Assembly: GCA_001986395.2 (NCBI GenBank)
Contig: MQVO02000007.1
Span: 1,240,001 to 1,304,000, forward strand
DNA length: 64,000 nucleotides
DNA from: Irpex lacteus
Lineage: Eukaryota > Basidiomycota > Agaricomycetes > Polyporales > Irpicaceae
Direction: 5' to 3'
Below are positions 35,825 to 47,674 of this stretch, one piece after another. A program made the translations under genes and the position numbers. The notes under the pieces were generated by a model. It did no database searches, was not told the origin of the DNA, and saw nothing but the letters and a program-made list of their open reading frames with translations. Positions within the stretch are counted from its first letter, which is position 1. Each line of letters starts with the position of its first letter.

Positions 35825-36046
35825 GGTCGTTCGCAGTCAAGCACGCTAGCGCCCATATGCCTGTGGACGCAGGTGGACGCGTCTCAACCGTGACTGAAAG
35901 TGCGCGACTTTCACATTCGACCCTTCCACCGTCTCGTTCTCCAGCTTAGGCTCTAGAATCTCTGCTGCTATACTCAACGAGGCTGTTTTGTACTAATTGA
36001 ATAGGTGCTTGCAACTCGAGAAAGCTGATTGAACAAGTCTCCTGCG

Positions 36047-37680
36047 ATGGCTGAATTTGAGGACGTCCTCACCAACCAACCGGTCGTAATCGACAACGTA
36101 CGATGGACGTACCGTCTCATATCGACGCACAATCGCTGACCGCATTGTATTTTCTTCTGAACAGGGCTCCGGTACTATCAAAGCCGGCTTTGCTGGACAG
36201 GACCATCCAAAATGCTTCTTCCCGTCTTTGTGCGTCTTCATGGTTAGGGCCACCCCTACACACGCGATCCCTGTATGCTTACCGCGCGAATATTCGCGTT
36301 TTTTCTACTTTATACACTTTCAAATGCAGTGTGGCCGACCGAAGCACATACGGGTGATGGCCGGGGCGTTGGAGGGCGACACTTTCATCGGACGGAAAGC
36401 ACAGGAGTTCCGAGGTTTACTGAAGATCAAGTACCCAATGGAACATGGAATAGTGACGGACTGGGACGATATGGAACGGATATGGAGCTGGGTATACGCT
36501 GAAGAACTAGGGACCCTTAGTGAAGAGGTGTGTTCATTTATGCCGCGCCTTCCCAAAGAGTGAATGTCATCTTTCTGTAGCATCCAGTGCTATTGACAGA
36601 AGCCCCACTAAATCCACGACAAAATCGAGATATAGCTGCCCAGATATTCTTTGACACATTCAACGTTCCAGCATTGTATATTTCTGTACAAGCAGTACTA
36701 GCTCTGTAAGCTTTGACTGGTGATCGCCGCCCCCGTGTGCTCAACTCCCCTCAGGTATTCATCAGGACGTACAACGGGTGTTGTGCTGGATTCAGGTGAC
36801 GGCGTCACACACGCTGTGCCAGTATTTGAGGGCTTCTCTATGCCACATGCAATAAGAAGAGTGGACGTTGCTGGACGGTATGCCTTCTATCCGTTCAGGC
36901 GAATACAAATTCATATCGAAGTTGCAGTGACGTGACAGATCACCTACAGCTTCTGCTTCGTAAGTCAGGCCATCATCTACACACCACAGCAGAACGGGAA
37001 GTTGTCCGGACGATAAAGGAGAAGTGTTGCTACATCGCCTTGCAGCCATCGAAAGAAGAGAAGGACTCGCAGGGCCGAATCGAAGAGTTCAGGTTGCCTG
37101 ACGGGAATACAATACAGGTTGGCAATTCATGACAGCATCCTAGACCGTTGAAGGCAACCTAGTTGACATGCCACTTCGTAGCTCGGTCCCGAACGTTTCC
37201 GTGCACCTGAAATTCTCTTCAACCCGGAACTCATTGGGCAAGAGTATGTCGGTGTCCACCAAGTAGTCGTAGACGCAATCAACCGCGTGGACCTCGATCT
37301 ACGAAAGAGTCTCTTCTCGAATATTGTCCTAAGTGGAGGCACAACGCTATGCAAAGGCGAGTAACGCACACTTCTAGTGATAACGACGCGACTAAGTTAT
37401 CTGCTACGTAGGATTTGGAGAGCGTCTTCTGAACGAAGTCAAGAACCTGGCGCTGAACAACGTCAAGATAAAGATATCTGCACCTCCGGAACGCAAGTAT
37501 TCTACATGGATCGGCGGATCGATCTTGGCGGCACTCAACACCTTTAAGAAGGTACGTGTATCTCCGTTCGTATGACTCCGCCGCAGAATTTTGACACTGC
37601 GCGATGATATATAGATGTGGGTGTCCGCGGAAGAGTACCAGGAGGATCCAGACATCATCCACAAGAAGCTTGGATTCTGA
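36047..37680 (+). CDS. ARP1: Actin-related protein Arp1 (centractin, dynactin complex)
   Basis: Forms the short filament of dynactin, the dynein activator needed for nuclear migration and organelle transport along microtubules in hyphae. Exons read [185 protein letters not shown] and [19 protein letters not shown], ending [19 protein letters not shown] and KEEKD distinguish Arp1 from conventional actin. Introns of about 50-110 nt. At 36333-36334 the exon start fits FVGRPKH only if one G is missing; otherwise the frame slips there. Confidence 0.93.
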
Positions 37681-38547
37681 TCCCGCTGTATGGTGCTGTA
37701 GGTGGTTAGGTCGGGAGTCTCGCGTTTCGAAGTTTCTGTGTGGAGCAGCATCTCCTATCTTATGGTCAGTATGATACCCACATCCAATGTAGTGTTTACA
37801 CGTTACCCATCTGCGTGCAGTCCGTTTACCACGTTTGCATTTCGCCTGTCTGTTTGCTCTTCGGTAACTCGAATTCGTGGTGATGGCGAACTCTGGTGCG
37901 TGGTGTGTGAGCGTATGCCTAGGGGTATGAACGATCGCTATCGTGTGTACGTGGCGGAACCGGGTGTGTGTGTTTCTTGTGCGACGGCTGTTTGATTTCA
38001 TGTACGATCGGATTTCATTTTCCCTCTCTCCGTAGAAAGCTGTAGAAAGTCATATTACCTTGCGCGATCTGCATCCGTCGTAGTCCCATCTGGACTGAGG
38101 CTATCACACCCCTGTGATTGGCTTTCTTCACGGTTCACGGAGGCAAAATTGTATTTTGAAATTCGTGGGTATGGCAGTTCAAGTAGGAGGGTGGGGACAT
38201 GGGGTGGAAATACGAGCGACATTTTAAAAACTCGGTCGCTGTAAAGCATACGAGATATCCAATCAATATACAGATAGCAATACAGAAAGCACATTTAGCA
38301 GCAGGAGCACAGCGAGAACGGACGATTACAAGATGAGTGACCATATCATACCCTACATAAATCGTACCTTGTGGTTGCGCGAAGCCAAGTAAAGAGTGGC
38401 GAATGGCATGTCTACGAGAGTCCCGTGGGAATGAATTCGAAGTTACTTGAGAGGCGCGATGCATAGCAAGACAAATACGTGTCGGGAGAGCCCGACGAAT
38501 AAGGAATAGAGGAGGCAGGCGGATTCGGGATGAGGTCATGGATAGAA
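37681..38547. other. Intergenic region between ARP1 (+) and bZIP gene (-), tail to tail
   Basis: About 870 bp with the two 3' UTRs. Long chance open frames antisense to ARP1 extend into it, but no family match. Confidence 0.45.
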
Positions 38548-40017
38548 TCATGAGTGGATGTCTTCGTCGTCTTCGTGTCGTGGCCGTTTGTTCGGGTTTG
38601 GATTGTTGCCAAGATTGATACCAAGGCCGAGCCCTCGCGCAGATAGCGCATCGATAGCAGCCTTAGCGGCACCTTCAGAAGACCGTCTAGTACGGCCACG
38701 GGACCGTCTGAGCGCACCGAAAGCTTGTGCCTTGATAACGGCTAACGTGCCCGATATGTGAGGAGTTGGCGAGGGAGAACGCGATGTACGGGAGGAAGAG
38801 GCAGTAGGACGAGGTGGGCCATCTTTCTGCGACATAGAGTCGCTGCCATCACTTCCGCGCTCATCCGAAGTGTTTTCGGCTCGAGAATAAGGAGCGGGAG
38901 CTAAATTGGGGTTAGGCATGGAGTTGGCGCGTGTGGCTGCTAGGCGGTAACGGAGGGCATCGCCAACGGAGCCTGCTATGGGTATGTCTGCGGTGCCACC
39001 GTGCAGAGTGAGCTCACGGGGGCCCATCGGACGGCGGTAGTCTGGGATAACAGAATTTTCGGCAAAGTTGAACTGATAAGGGGCAGGGGCGAGCGATGTG
39101 GAGGAAGTCGACGTGGGAGTAGATGCGGGTGATATCGAGCGGCTGTTAGGATACATGTATGGCGTCCCGTTAGCCAACTTGGCGTCGTCGACAACGCCGC
39201 CATACTGATGAGGATAAGAAATGTCAGACGCAGTGAGTGTGGGAGACTCGACATATGAAGGAGACTGCGATCCGTCGACTGCAGGATGGTCGCCAGGTGC
39301 TTGAATCCCCGATTGCTGCCAGCTTTCGTCTGCAGGACTGGAGCCTTCCATGGCGTACGGCGCGTAGGGAGCGTATCCAGTCACGGAGGGCGGACGAGTG
39401 ATTATGGGCCCACTGCCGTTCACGTTGGGATAATCAAGTGCGGGAGAACGCTGAGGATAGTCTGGTGGTGGCCCGCCGTGGTAGCCGTTGAGCGACGAGG
39501 ATGTATCGCCAGGAAAACGCATCCTTGTGTCGTAGTGGGTCGGACTCACGGAAGACATCCTGCTCGGGGCGGCGACGGGCGATGAATGGATCTGCGCGTA
39601 CGAAGGTAGCGCAGAGTCGTCGGTAGGATCTGGAGGCATTCCTGTCTTCTTCGTTTGCCACAATGCCCGCCAAAACTTCTCTCTGTCGCGGGCCTCACTG
39701 CGCAGCCTGTTGTTCTCGGCACGCAGCTTGTCTGCATCGGACTTGGATGCTCTGCATGACTCCTGCAGCTGAATGACAACTGCCTCAAGGTTGGTAACTG
39801 CAATGCAGAAAGTGTCAGTGATAAGTTCGAGTCGAGGCCACAGGACGACGGCCACACCTGTCTCCTCGAGAGTCGCGATGTAATTGGCGCGTCTGGCACG
39901 GAAGGCGGCCTGTGCGTCGGCGTTCTTCTTTTTCCTGTCGGTGACAGTCTGGTCGCCGCCCATAGCGTCGTCTGAAGGCGACTTCGAGGTAGTAGGACTG
40001 AGCCCGTTCTGAGGCAT
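38548..40017 (-). CDS. bZIP transcription factor
   Basis: Nuclear DNA-binding regulator. It starts MPQNGLSPTTSKSPSDDAMG. The basic region is DRKKKNADAQAAFRARRANY, and the leucine zipper IATLEETVTNLEAVVIQLQE continues through SKSDADKLRAENNRLRSEAR with heptad hydrophobics. The zipper is split by a 60-nt intron (39798-39857) after GAGACAG. The remainder is low-complexity Pro/Ser-rich with many SP/TP sites, probably activation and phosphorylation regions. The C-terminus has RRSRGRTRRSS and NKRPRHEDDEDIHS, likely nuclear localisation signals. The basic-region N-x2-AQxAFRxRR differs from the usual N-x7-R only slightly. The target is not predictable. Upstream on the minus strand the leader is long and pyrimidine-rich. 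Confidence 0.85.
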   Translation of the reverse strand: MPQNGLSPTTSKSPSDDAMGGDQTVTDRKKKNADAQAAFRARRANYIATLEETGVAVVLWPRLELITDTFCIAVTNLEAVVIQLQESCRASKSDADKLRAENNRLRSEARDREKFWRALWQTKKTGMPPDPTDDSALPSYAQIHSSPVAAPSRMSSVSPTHYDTRMRFPGDTSSSLNGYHGGPPPDYPQRSPALDYPNVNGSGPIITRPPSVTGYAPYAPYAMEGSSPADESWQQSGIQAPGDHPAVDGSQSPSYVESPTLTASDISYPHQYGGVVDDAKLANGTPYMYPNSRSISPASTPTSTSSTSLAPAPYQFNFAENSVIPDYRRPMGPRELTLHGGTADIPIAGSVGDALRYRLAATRANSMPNPNLAPAPYSRAENTSDERGSDGSDSMSQKDGPPRPTASSSRTSRSPSPTPHISGTLAVIKAQAFGALRRSRGRTRRSSEGAAKAAIDALSARGLGLGINLGNNPNPNKRPRHEDDEDIHS

Positions 40018-40856
40018 CAGCGGGGGATGGTGGTGGGTATAAAAATGTGAGGGAAAATGGGGGCTATAAATTGAGAAGAGAAGAGGAGAGCGGCCACGAG
40101 GAGGGACAGGGAGTCTCTCCTCTCTGGACGCTATAGCCGATTGGATCAGGAAACCGACACTAATCCTCTCCCAGTAATTGATCTCCAGACATATCCCAGA
40201 TACCTATTATTCGTCTGGTATTCGCAGCAGCATTTCCATATCAATTCCTCCGTTTATTCCATTTTGTTTCGTGATACAGTTACCAGGCCCTCCCTGCTAT
40301 CGTCGGGCCAGAGCCCGGCAAACCATTAATTGGGCGTCTAAGCATTCCCCTTCTCCTGCTCCGTCTCCCCTTGTCTTCACCCAAGCACTCTCTTTCCATT
40401 GCCGAGTCACGCATGCTTTCCACCAAAACACCCGCGACTCAATCGTACAACAGAGGAAGACAACATCCCAATCGATGTGGCTTTTCCCCGAGTCTTGGCT
40501 GCGCGCTCGCTAAACCCTCAATCTAGTTCTCCTGGTCCGGGATCCGACTCATTTTCCCGCCAGACTTCGCAAGTGCGGCCCAGCTGCACGGTTCTCTATT
40601 CTCACCACTCCCTGTGACCACCACGCGTCTCAGAGCCTTTTCTCTACCGTAATCCCCGTGTTCGTCAATCCCTCACGCCCGGCGAACTAGACCATGGGAG
40701 ATTTTCTCTAATTTGCATGTTTTTTCTTTTTATCTCACACCATGCCTCCGCGTCATGTTCTCGTAACCTAACTTAGCAGAGCCGCTCACCGTCTGCGCTT
40801 TAACGACACCTACCGACAGTCGTGACACGTGCCCCTCTCCATCAAGCGTTGCTTCT
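40018..40856. other. Promoter region of the bZIP gene and APC4 3' end
   Basis: About 840 bp. On the minus strand it includes CCAATCGG near 40137-40144, TATA-like strings near 40037-40041 and 40065-40071, and CT-rich tracts. No coding exon recognised. Confidence 0.45.
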
Positions 40857-43800
40857 CTACCCTGCCGCGGTCTCCATCTCCTCATCCTCCACCTCTTCCT
40901 CTTCTTCTTCCCCTTCCATATCCAGCACCTCCAAAGCCAGTCCTGCGCTGTCGAGGACGCAGGCGACCCTGCGCCCAAGCCTTCCATTGACAGCCAGTGA
41001 CACGGTGCCTTCTTGACAGCCAACCAGTTCTCGGGACCCCGTTATCGGAATGGGGACCGCAGCGATCTAATGAGAAACGAAATGAGCTGCCGCCGCGCCA
41101 TCCCTCCAGCTGACGATGGTAGACGGGACCCATACCTGTCCATCTTTCACGTTCTGGAGCAGGCTTTGCATGAGGACCTCCCGTGTTGGGCAGGTTACGT
41201 AGTCCGCCGGAGCATCCTCAAAAACTAAATCGGCATAGCCGATTGAGGCGATAGACGTCGCGCCTGATAGTGTACGGTGTTAGCGATCTCCCACGTTGTA
41301 ATCTCATGCCGCTAAGATATTATAAACGTACCCTGCTCTTGATCCAATGGCCGGTAGATGAGTATGAGAACCCGGTCGTCAAAGAACTCGGCATCGAGCA
41401 CCTCGATCGGAATGTCGTGCTCGCCCTCGTTCGTAGGGGCGATGCAACATTGAAGAGTAACGAAACTCATAGAATTTGCCAATGTAGTGCCGTCTCTCGC
41501 ATGACTCATGCATACCAGAAATACTGTCGGCGATAATTTATTAGTTGAATAATCAGCATTCCGGACTGATCAGGCACTTAGCACGCACGGTAGCTCGACT
41601 GATCAACACGCGGTGTCTGGATTGCTAGATATTGCAAAAAGTAGTTACCCTGCACAATATTAATATCAGGAGGCGTTCCCGGCAACATATCAAGTGACCG
41701 TACCTTGCTGGTGTCATCGACTGTGTGTTCCCTAATGAATGCAGATTGTGAGGATTCGCCCGCCCCGGACTCTCGAACAAGCTGCCCGAGAGAATTCACC
41801 ACCGCGGCATTGCAAGATGTGGCATTAGCGGCATTTAGGAAGATCTTCTGACAGCGCGTGGATAGCTGCTGCATCAAGAGATCCATGTTCCTCTGAAGAT
41901 TTGAATGGTCGACCTGATGCGTAGTCTATACAAAAACCGGCAAGTTACCGGTAACAAACGGTCAGAATATTCTGTGAAAAGCCCAGAGTAATCATACGTA
42001 CAGGTGGCCACTTCAATCCTTGCTTCAACGAAAGACGAGCCTTTGCCACCGCGGATCTGACGCCTTCTACCGCTGGTTTAGGGAGTTCACCGGGTTTGAA
42101 GGTTGGATGACTGCCGGTGAACCATTGGTCTATTGGACTGGTGGCTAAACCTGAGTCGAGATAATCGGAAACGTCAAGGAGGTCGTGCTTCTGCGGTATG
42201 GGACCAGCGTTAGTATCGGTAGGAGATGGGGTTGTTTCTTCAAATAAATCCGCATGTTTAGAACGTGCATCAACAATTCACGATACCAGGTAACTCACCA
42301 AATCTTAACCAAAGTATGAACTCCCTGAAACGAGCTAGCTCTACGCGTGCGGTAGAAGCCAGCCAACTGGCGCAGAATACCGCCTGTTCGGCGAGTTCCA
42401 TACATGTCTTTATTTCATCTTGTTGAAACTCATTCGAAGTGTACTGGGGCCTTCATTACTGCGCGATCAGCTATGGCCTACCTGAAGAAGATAGAAACTC
42501 ACAGCTGAGACCACCCGTAAACCTCCTGTAAGATAATATGAAGACGTTGACAGGCAGGAGCCAGTCTTCGTGAGGAGTAATCCCGTAACTTCGACAAAGC
42601 CTCCGTGACATTCGACTCCCATTTCTGAAGGCTCTGTAAACGCATGGATCAGCACTGCCCCCACCGCTGGAAGGTAAACAGGAGGCACCCGTTCACTCAT
42701 TAGATCACCGCTCCCGAAAAAGTCCCCCAAAGCTTCTGAAGATTTACGGGTCGTAAGGAGCAACGACAGGTCGACCAGGGCATTTGGTTCCTTCTCTGGG
42801 TGCCAAGTCCTCAGTATGAGCAAACATAGCACTGATGATCGCACTCACGTCCGAACTTCTCTGTCTGCTTCTTCTCCAGCGCTCTGATCCAGTTTGGTCC
42901 GAGCTCTCTTGCCCCAGTATTCGTCGGGGAACCCATCCATGCATCGCGCATCTCCTTAACCACGCGCATAGCATACCATGTAAGTTCGCGGCATGAGGAT
43001 GAGGCTCGCGCCAGGTCTCTCAAAGACCGATCGCTTAGGAAAGGAGTGTGAATGATTGCTGGTCGAAGAGCACTGTGTGTACTACTCGATGAACGAATTT
43101 GCTGGTAAAGGAAGAGTGTTGCGTTCCGTTGCTTTTGCAAATTGATCACCGAAGAGGGTTCACCTAGTTCAATTGCCCCGAACGGATAGCTGCCGTCCAG
43201 AAAACCATAGATTGCCCCAGCATCGTCAGAGACGGCCAATACGCTATTCACATTGGAATCGTCCACCTCATCCAACTCTTCTCCGGGACGGTTCTCTTTG
43301 CCACTGAAGCTCTGGGCTTGAATAGAGGCCGCTAGAGGATCGGACGGCAAGGTGGGCCACGAAGAAATCACATCCGGTGTAGATTTTTGCGCGGAAGATT
43401 TTCCACTCCCACCTTTAAAGCCAAACAGATCTGTGGCACTAAGGCGTTCTTAGTCAAAATGCGCGATCATACTGTAGATGACGTACGAGAGTGATTGGGG
43501 CTCAAGTAGGGGGTCGAGCAGAGGCTGCGTCTTCAATATAGTGTGCGCAGAACCTGTCTACATCCCAATAATCATATAGAGATGTGAGTGGCCACAAGAT
43601 CGATATAACTCACTATGTCTCCCCCTCGCTTGAATATATCCGGCATACTAGCCTTCTTTTCGATGCGGTATTCTTTCAGCCACCATATTCTCACCAGAGA
43701 ATTCCCAGGCGACTTGGAAAGAATAGACAATGTCCTCTCTTGGTGACCATCCTGAAGAGAGTGCAACGTGACCAAAGGCGGATTACTCGCCACAGCGATA

Positions 43801-44096
43801 TATTGACCTGGCATGCTATGATTCAGTTCATAAGATGGGTGTATTCTTCTGCAGACATATAACGCACCGTCTGGACTCCACGCGATATCAACTATCTCCT
43901 GTCCAGTTGTTGACTCGGTTTCGATATCTACCTCCCATTTCTTCGCCCCTGCCATATTCCATAGCCCGAGCCTGTCCTTTCCTGCAGCACGCACCACCAC
44001 CACAAGTAGATCCTTATCTGGACACCAAGTAGACCGCAGAATTTTTGTCGGGTTTGAAAAACCGATGTTCGCGTAAGAGGCTGGTACTTTGTCCAT
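40857..44096 (-). CDS. APC4: Anaphase-promoting complex subunit 4
   Basis: Scaffold subunit of the APC/C ubiquitin ligase controlling mitotic exit. The ATG at 44096 gives MDKVPASYANIGFSNPTKIL, then RSTWCPDKDLLVVVVRAAGK, DRLGLWNMAGAKKWEVDIE and EIVDIAWSPDGQYIAVASNPPLV, the N-terminal WD40 propeller; APC4 usually has W/D blades of this type. The middle contains SVLAVSDDAGAIYGFLDGSY PFG and the helical APC4 'long domain': CRELTWYAMRVVKEMRDAW, LVDLSLLLTTRKSSEALGDF, KLRDYSSRRLAPACQRLHI. The C-terminal exons return to the propeller (GRRVACVLDSAGLALEVLD) and end with an acidic tail ..EEEEEVEDEEMETAAG. Roughly a dozen exons. A longer open frame upstream starts with GTG and is not used. Confidence 0.85.
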
Positions 44097-44546
44097 TCTT
44101 ATGGCAAGCCGTCCAGTCGCGTCGGCAGGTGCCACAGACGCTATATAATGATATTTGTGCCGAAAGAGCTCAGGGAAACAATGTCTGAGAGTTTAGAACA
44201 CGTTTGAACGTCCAGCAATGAGAATCGAGAATGAGATTGCCCAAGAGTTCTAGGGTGGTATTGAGCGAGTAAGTATTGAATATTGAGCGTCGGAGGCCAG
44301 GTTATATTGACGCGTAAGCGCCTGCTAGGGACGCGACGAAGACGCGATCGCGTAAAGTAGACGTATCTTATGCGTAACATGATAGACTGTTGACTCAACA
44401 TCGAGCTCAGTTCACCGAGAATGACAGAGTGTTCGAAACAGGCTCGAGGGCTGTTGAACTTAAAAAGCCAATCTTGAGCAAATCGCGAGTCAAACGCTAT
44501 GTAGTAAGGACGACCATCGAAGAAGGTACACATGAGTTTTATTCGG
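44097..44546. other. Intergenic region between APC4 and DRS1
   Basis: About 450 bp containing the APC4 promoter and the DRS1 3' UTR, both minus strand. No additional coding signal. Confidence 0.45.
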
Positions 44547-47293
44547 TTACTTGGCCTTGCGCGGCTTTCCGCCCTTCTTCTTGCCCATACCACCAATAAC
44601 GTCACCCTTCTTTGCGCGAATTCCTTCTTTCGCCAATTTCTGTCCCATCTCCTTGTCAAATCCACCGCCTTTCGAACCTGCCTTTCCCTTAACACCACCT
44701 CGATCACTCTTCTTGGCTTTCTTAGGCAGTTTGGGCTGCAACTCGCCAATCTTTTTGGGTCGAATAGACTTTTTCGCAGAGCGGACAGCAGCCTTAATGG
44801 CACTCGTCTCTCCAGCGTCTTCTTCCATCGCGAGTTTCCTCCTCTTCTCACGACGTGAGAGACCCGCGAATTTATCTCGTTTCGGCTGAAGAAAATCCTT
44901 AGCAAGTATTCTTGCTATCCAAAAAATTGACTATCCCATACCTTTGCAGCCCCGGTGTCCTTCCCTTTACCCTTTTGCGACGCCTGAAGAGCCTTGAAGC
45001 CAGCCTCGTACTGCTGCTTGCTGAGTTCTGGAGGCGTGGGAGGGTATTGTTCAGCTTCCGTCTTACGGCAAAAGATTCGTTATTACCTTGAGCCTTTTCT
45101 TTCTCTTTTCCGGACTGGAACCAGGTCCTAGCAGGCCGCGACTGTATCTCTGCCTGGTGGTCAACCATGTTCTGTCCTTTTTTGAGCTCCATCTCCGCTT
45201 GACGCAGCTTCATGACGTACATCAGGTCAGCACAAAGAAATCCACCGCACGGCATGGCGCTGACCTGTTTCTCTTCCTTCTCCTCCTGGAGAACAGCAGA
45301 TATCTCGTCCTTGAGCTCGTCCAGCTTCTGTGCCCACTTCTGAACGGCTTCCTGCGGGACCTGACGATGGCGCACTTGATCCTCGCCGGATGCGTGTTTG
45401 ATAGCGGCTTTGAGCATCTTCCTGTCAGCTTCGCCAACAAGCGTCACCGAGCTGCTGTGTGTTAACATACAAGCTCATGCGACCGGTACGTCGGAAAGAA
45501 AACGTACCGGCCCTTCTTTCCTGCTCGTGCAGTTCTACCAACTCGATGGAGATACTGAGCCAACTGGCCAGGCATGTCGTAGTTGATAACCGTGTCGATT
45601 CCCTTGATATCGAGACCGCGAGAAGCGAGGTCGGTAGCCATGAGGAAATCCACAGCACCGTCCCGGAAATGCTGCAGCGCTTTCAATCGCTATGGATAGA
45701 AGTTGCATAAGTAGACATACGCCTGAACAAGAAAAGAGAACAAACCTGTTCCTGGGTAAGATCGCCGTGCAGTTCGTCACATTTGATACCAAGCAGACTG
45801 AACACGATACGCATTTGATGAGCAAGCTTCTTACTCCTGAAGAAGATGATCACTCCGGATTTGAAGCTGCGCTTGCATAGTGCTACAAGAAGAGCTGAAC
45901 GTTCTGCTTCCTTCCCTGCACGTACACGGACGAACTCTTGAAGCAGACCTCGGGCTGTTGATCGCTTGGGGTCGACGAAGAGGCGCACCGGCTTGTTCAA
46001 TGACATCTTGACGAGCTCGTCAACGGAGTCGGTCATAGTGGCAGAGAAGAGCATCGTCTGTCGTGAGACTGGACAAGACTTTATAATTTCGGTCAACTCG
46101 TCTGCGAACCCATCAGAGAGCATCCTGTCGGCCTCATCCAGAACAAGGATATCGAGCGTATCGAGAGTAAAGGAGGGCGTGTTCCGGATGTGATCAATCA
46201 GACGACCAGGAGTAGCAATGAGAACATCTGGCCGCGTGCGAAGAGCCGCCTCCTGAGCCTTCAGAGACAGACCACCTATACGGAAGTGAGTATGTGCGTT
46301 ATGCGAGCCTTTAGCGGTGGGCACATACCAACGATCAAGCAGAACCGGATATCTGTAAAAGCTGCGAGCTTGGTGCCGACCTCATAGCACTGGACACCGA
46401 GTTCGCGCGTAGGCACGAGGACCAGACATCTTGTCGCTGCCGCATTTTTGCCTCGTTCACGGTATAACAGACGTTCTATCATGGGATGATGAAAGCTGCA
46501 GTCTTTCCGGAACCTGTAACAGCGTTTCCTACAACATCCTTCCCAGCAATGCGACGGGTATGGTGGCTGCTTGTATGGGTGTTGGCTTCGAGAATCCCAG
46601 TGATGTTATAGACTTGAGTATTGGTCGCGATAAATTCATGGTTACGAAGGATGAATGGTCTTCTGAAGGTCCAGCGTCCGAGGCGAAGAAAGCGGCCTTA
46701 CGGTCCTTCTCAGCCTGAGTTTCTTCTTCTTCGGAGTCTTCAGAAGAGTCGTCATCGCTATCTTCTCCTGCATTATCCTCCTCAGCACTATCCGATTTCT
46801 CCTCGTCCTCTTCATCCGACGTGGCCAATGGATCCCCGTCCTTGCTCTCTCCATCGTCAAGGCCATTAAATGATTCCTCTCCGTCCTCCTCATCACTCCC
46901 ACTCGCATTCTCATCTTCCGCGCTATCTTCATCCTCATCGCTGCTCTCTTCAGTGTCATCGTCGTTACTCCGTTTTCGCTTTCCGGTGACTTGGCGAAGA
47001 CGCCGCCGCTCGATTATGTCGTCGACTGAAATTGGTTCCTTTTACTTTATGTCTATAAGAGTAAAAGATAACAAGAAGCATAAATAACTCACTGGCCTAC
47101 TTCCTTTCTTAACGTAGTCTTGGGGTTCTGTTATATCTCCTAAGAGGTCTGCGTAAGGATCCCCAGAAAGGTCGAAGACGAAGTCAGGATTAAGTTGCGC
47201 ATCCTCCGCAACCTCCTTTGTCTTCGAGGGTTTCTTTACTTCCGCCTCCTCATCGTCCGAGTCAATTGTCATAATAAAGTCGTCGTTGGCCAT
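44547..47293 (-). CDS. DRS1: DEAD-box RNA helicase Drs1/DDX27 (60S ribosome assembly)
   Basis: Nucleolar ATP-dependent helicase for 25S rRNA maturation. It starts [20 protein letters not shown]; the N-terminal third is highly acidic. Motifs in order: Q motif [18 protein letters not shown], motif I AVTGSGKT, Ia LVPTREL, Ib [78 protein letters not shown]. The C-terminal part is Lys-rich: [40 protein letters not shown], ending [11 protein letters not shown]. Introns are short. Two single-base losses are implied, at 46542-46544 ([15 protein letters not shown]) and 46483-46485 (FIIP|MIERLL), both in C/G runs. Losing these frames would abolish an essential helicase, so consensus error is far more likely than gene death. 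Confidence 0.93.
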
Positions 47294-47674
47294 CGTGAAT
47301 GAGGATGTGTGCGAGAACGAAGAGGAGGTGTAAAAGGTACAGACAACCGGAGTTTAATGAGTTTACTTCTTAGGCGCTTGCACGAAATTTCAGTCCGGTC
47401 AAGATACAATCGGGATCAGATTGAGATCGTAGGGTATGAGTATGTATAGAACACGTTGTGGCCAAATGAGTATGATATGACAGCAGAGTACAATCCAGAT
47501 ATCGATAGCAACCTACAACACTCCGTCCATGAGCCAAATTACCAAAAGAATATTTTCCGTATGCCCTCCTTCGAGTGCGGAGGTGTGTCACGGGCTGGCA
47601 GCTCGTCCTGGTTCTCTGACCGGTCCAGCTCTATTCGCTCGTTCCGTTGCTATAGTGGATCCTCAGTATATGGA
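47294..47674. other. Intergenic region between DRS1 and RasGEF gene
   Basis: About 380 bp: DRS1 promoter and RasGEF 3' UTR. Nothing else seen. Confidence 0.45.

Noticed and set aside
37279..38001. 240-codon minus-strand frame antisense to ARP1
   Set aside because: Composition reflects the complement of ARP1 exons; no independent family match.
44551..44889. Plus-strand frame rich in Phe/Pro over the DRS1 tail
   Set aside because: Antisense shadow of the Lys/Gly-rich DRS1 C-terminus.
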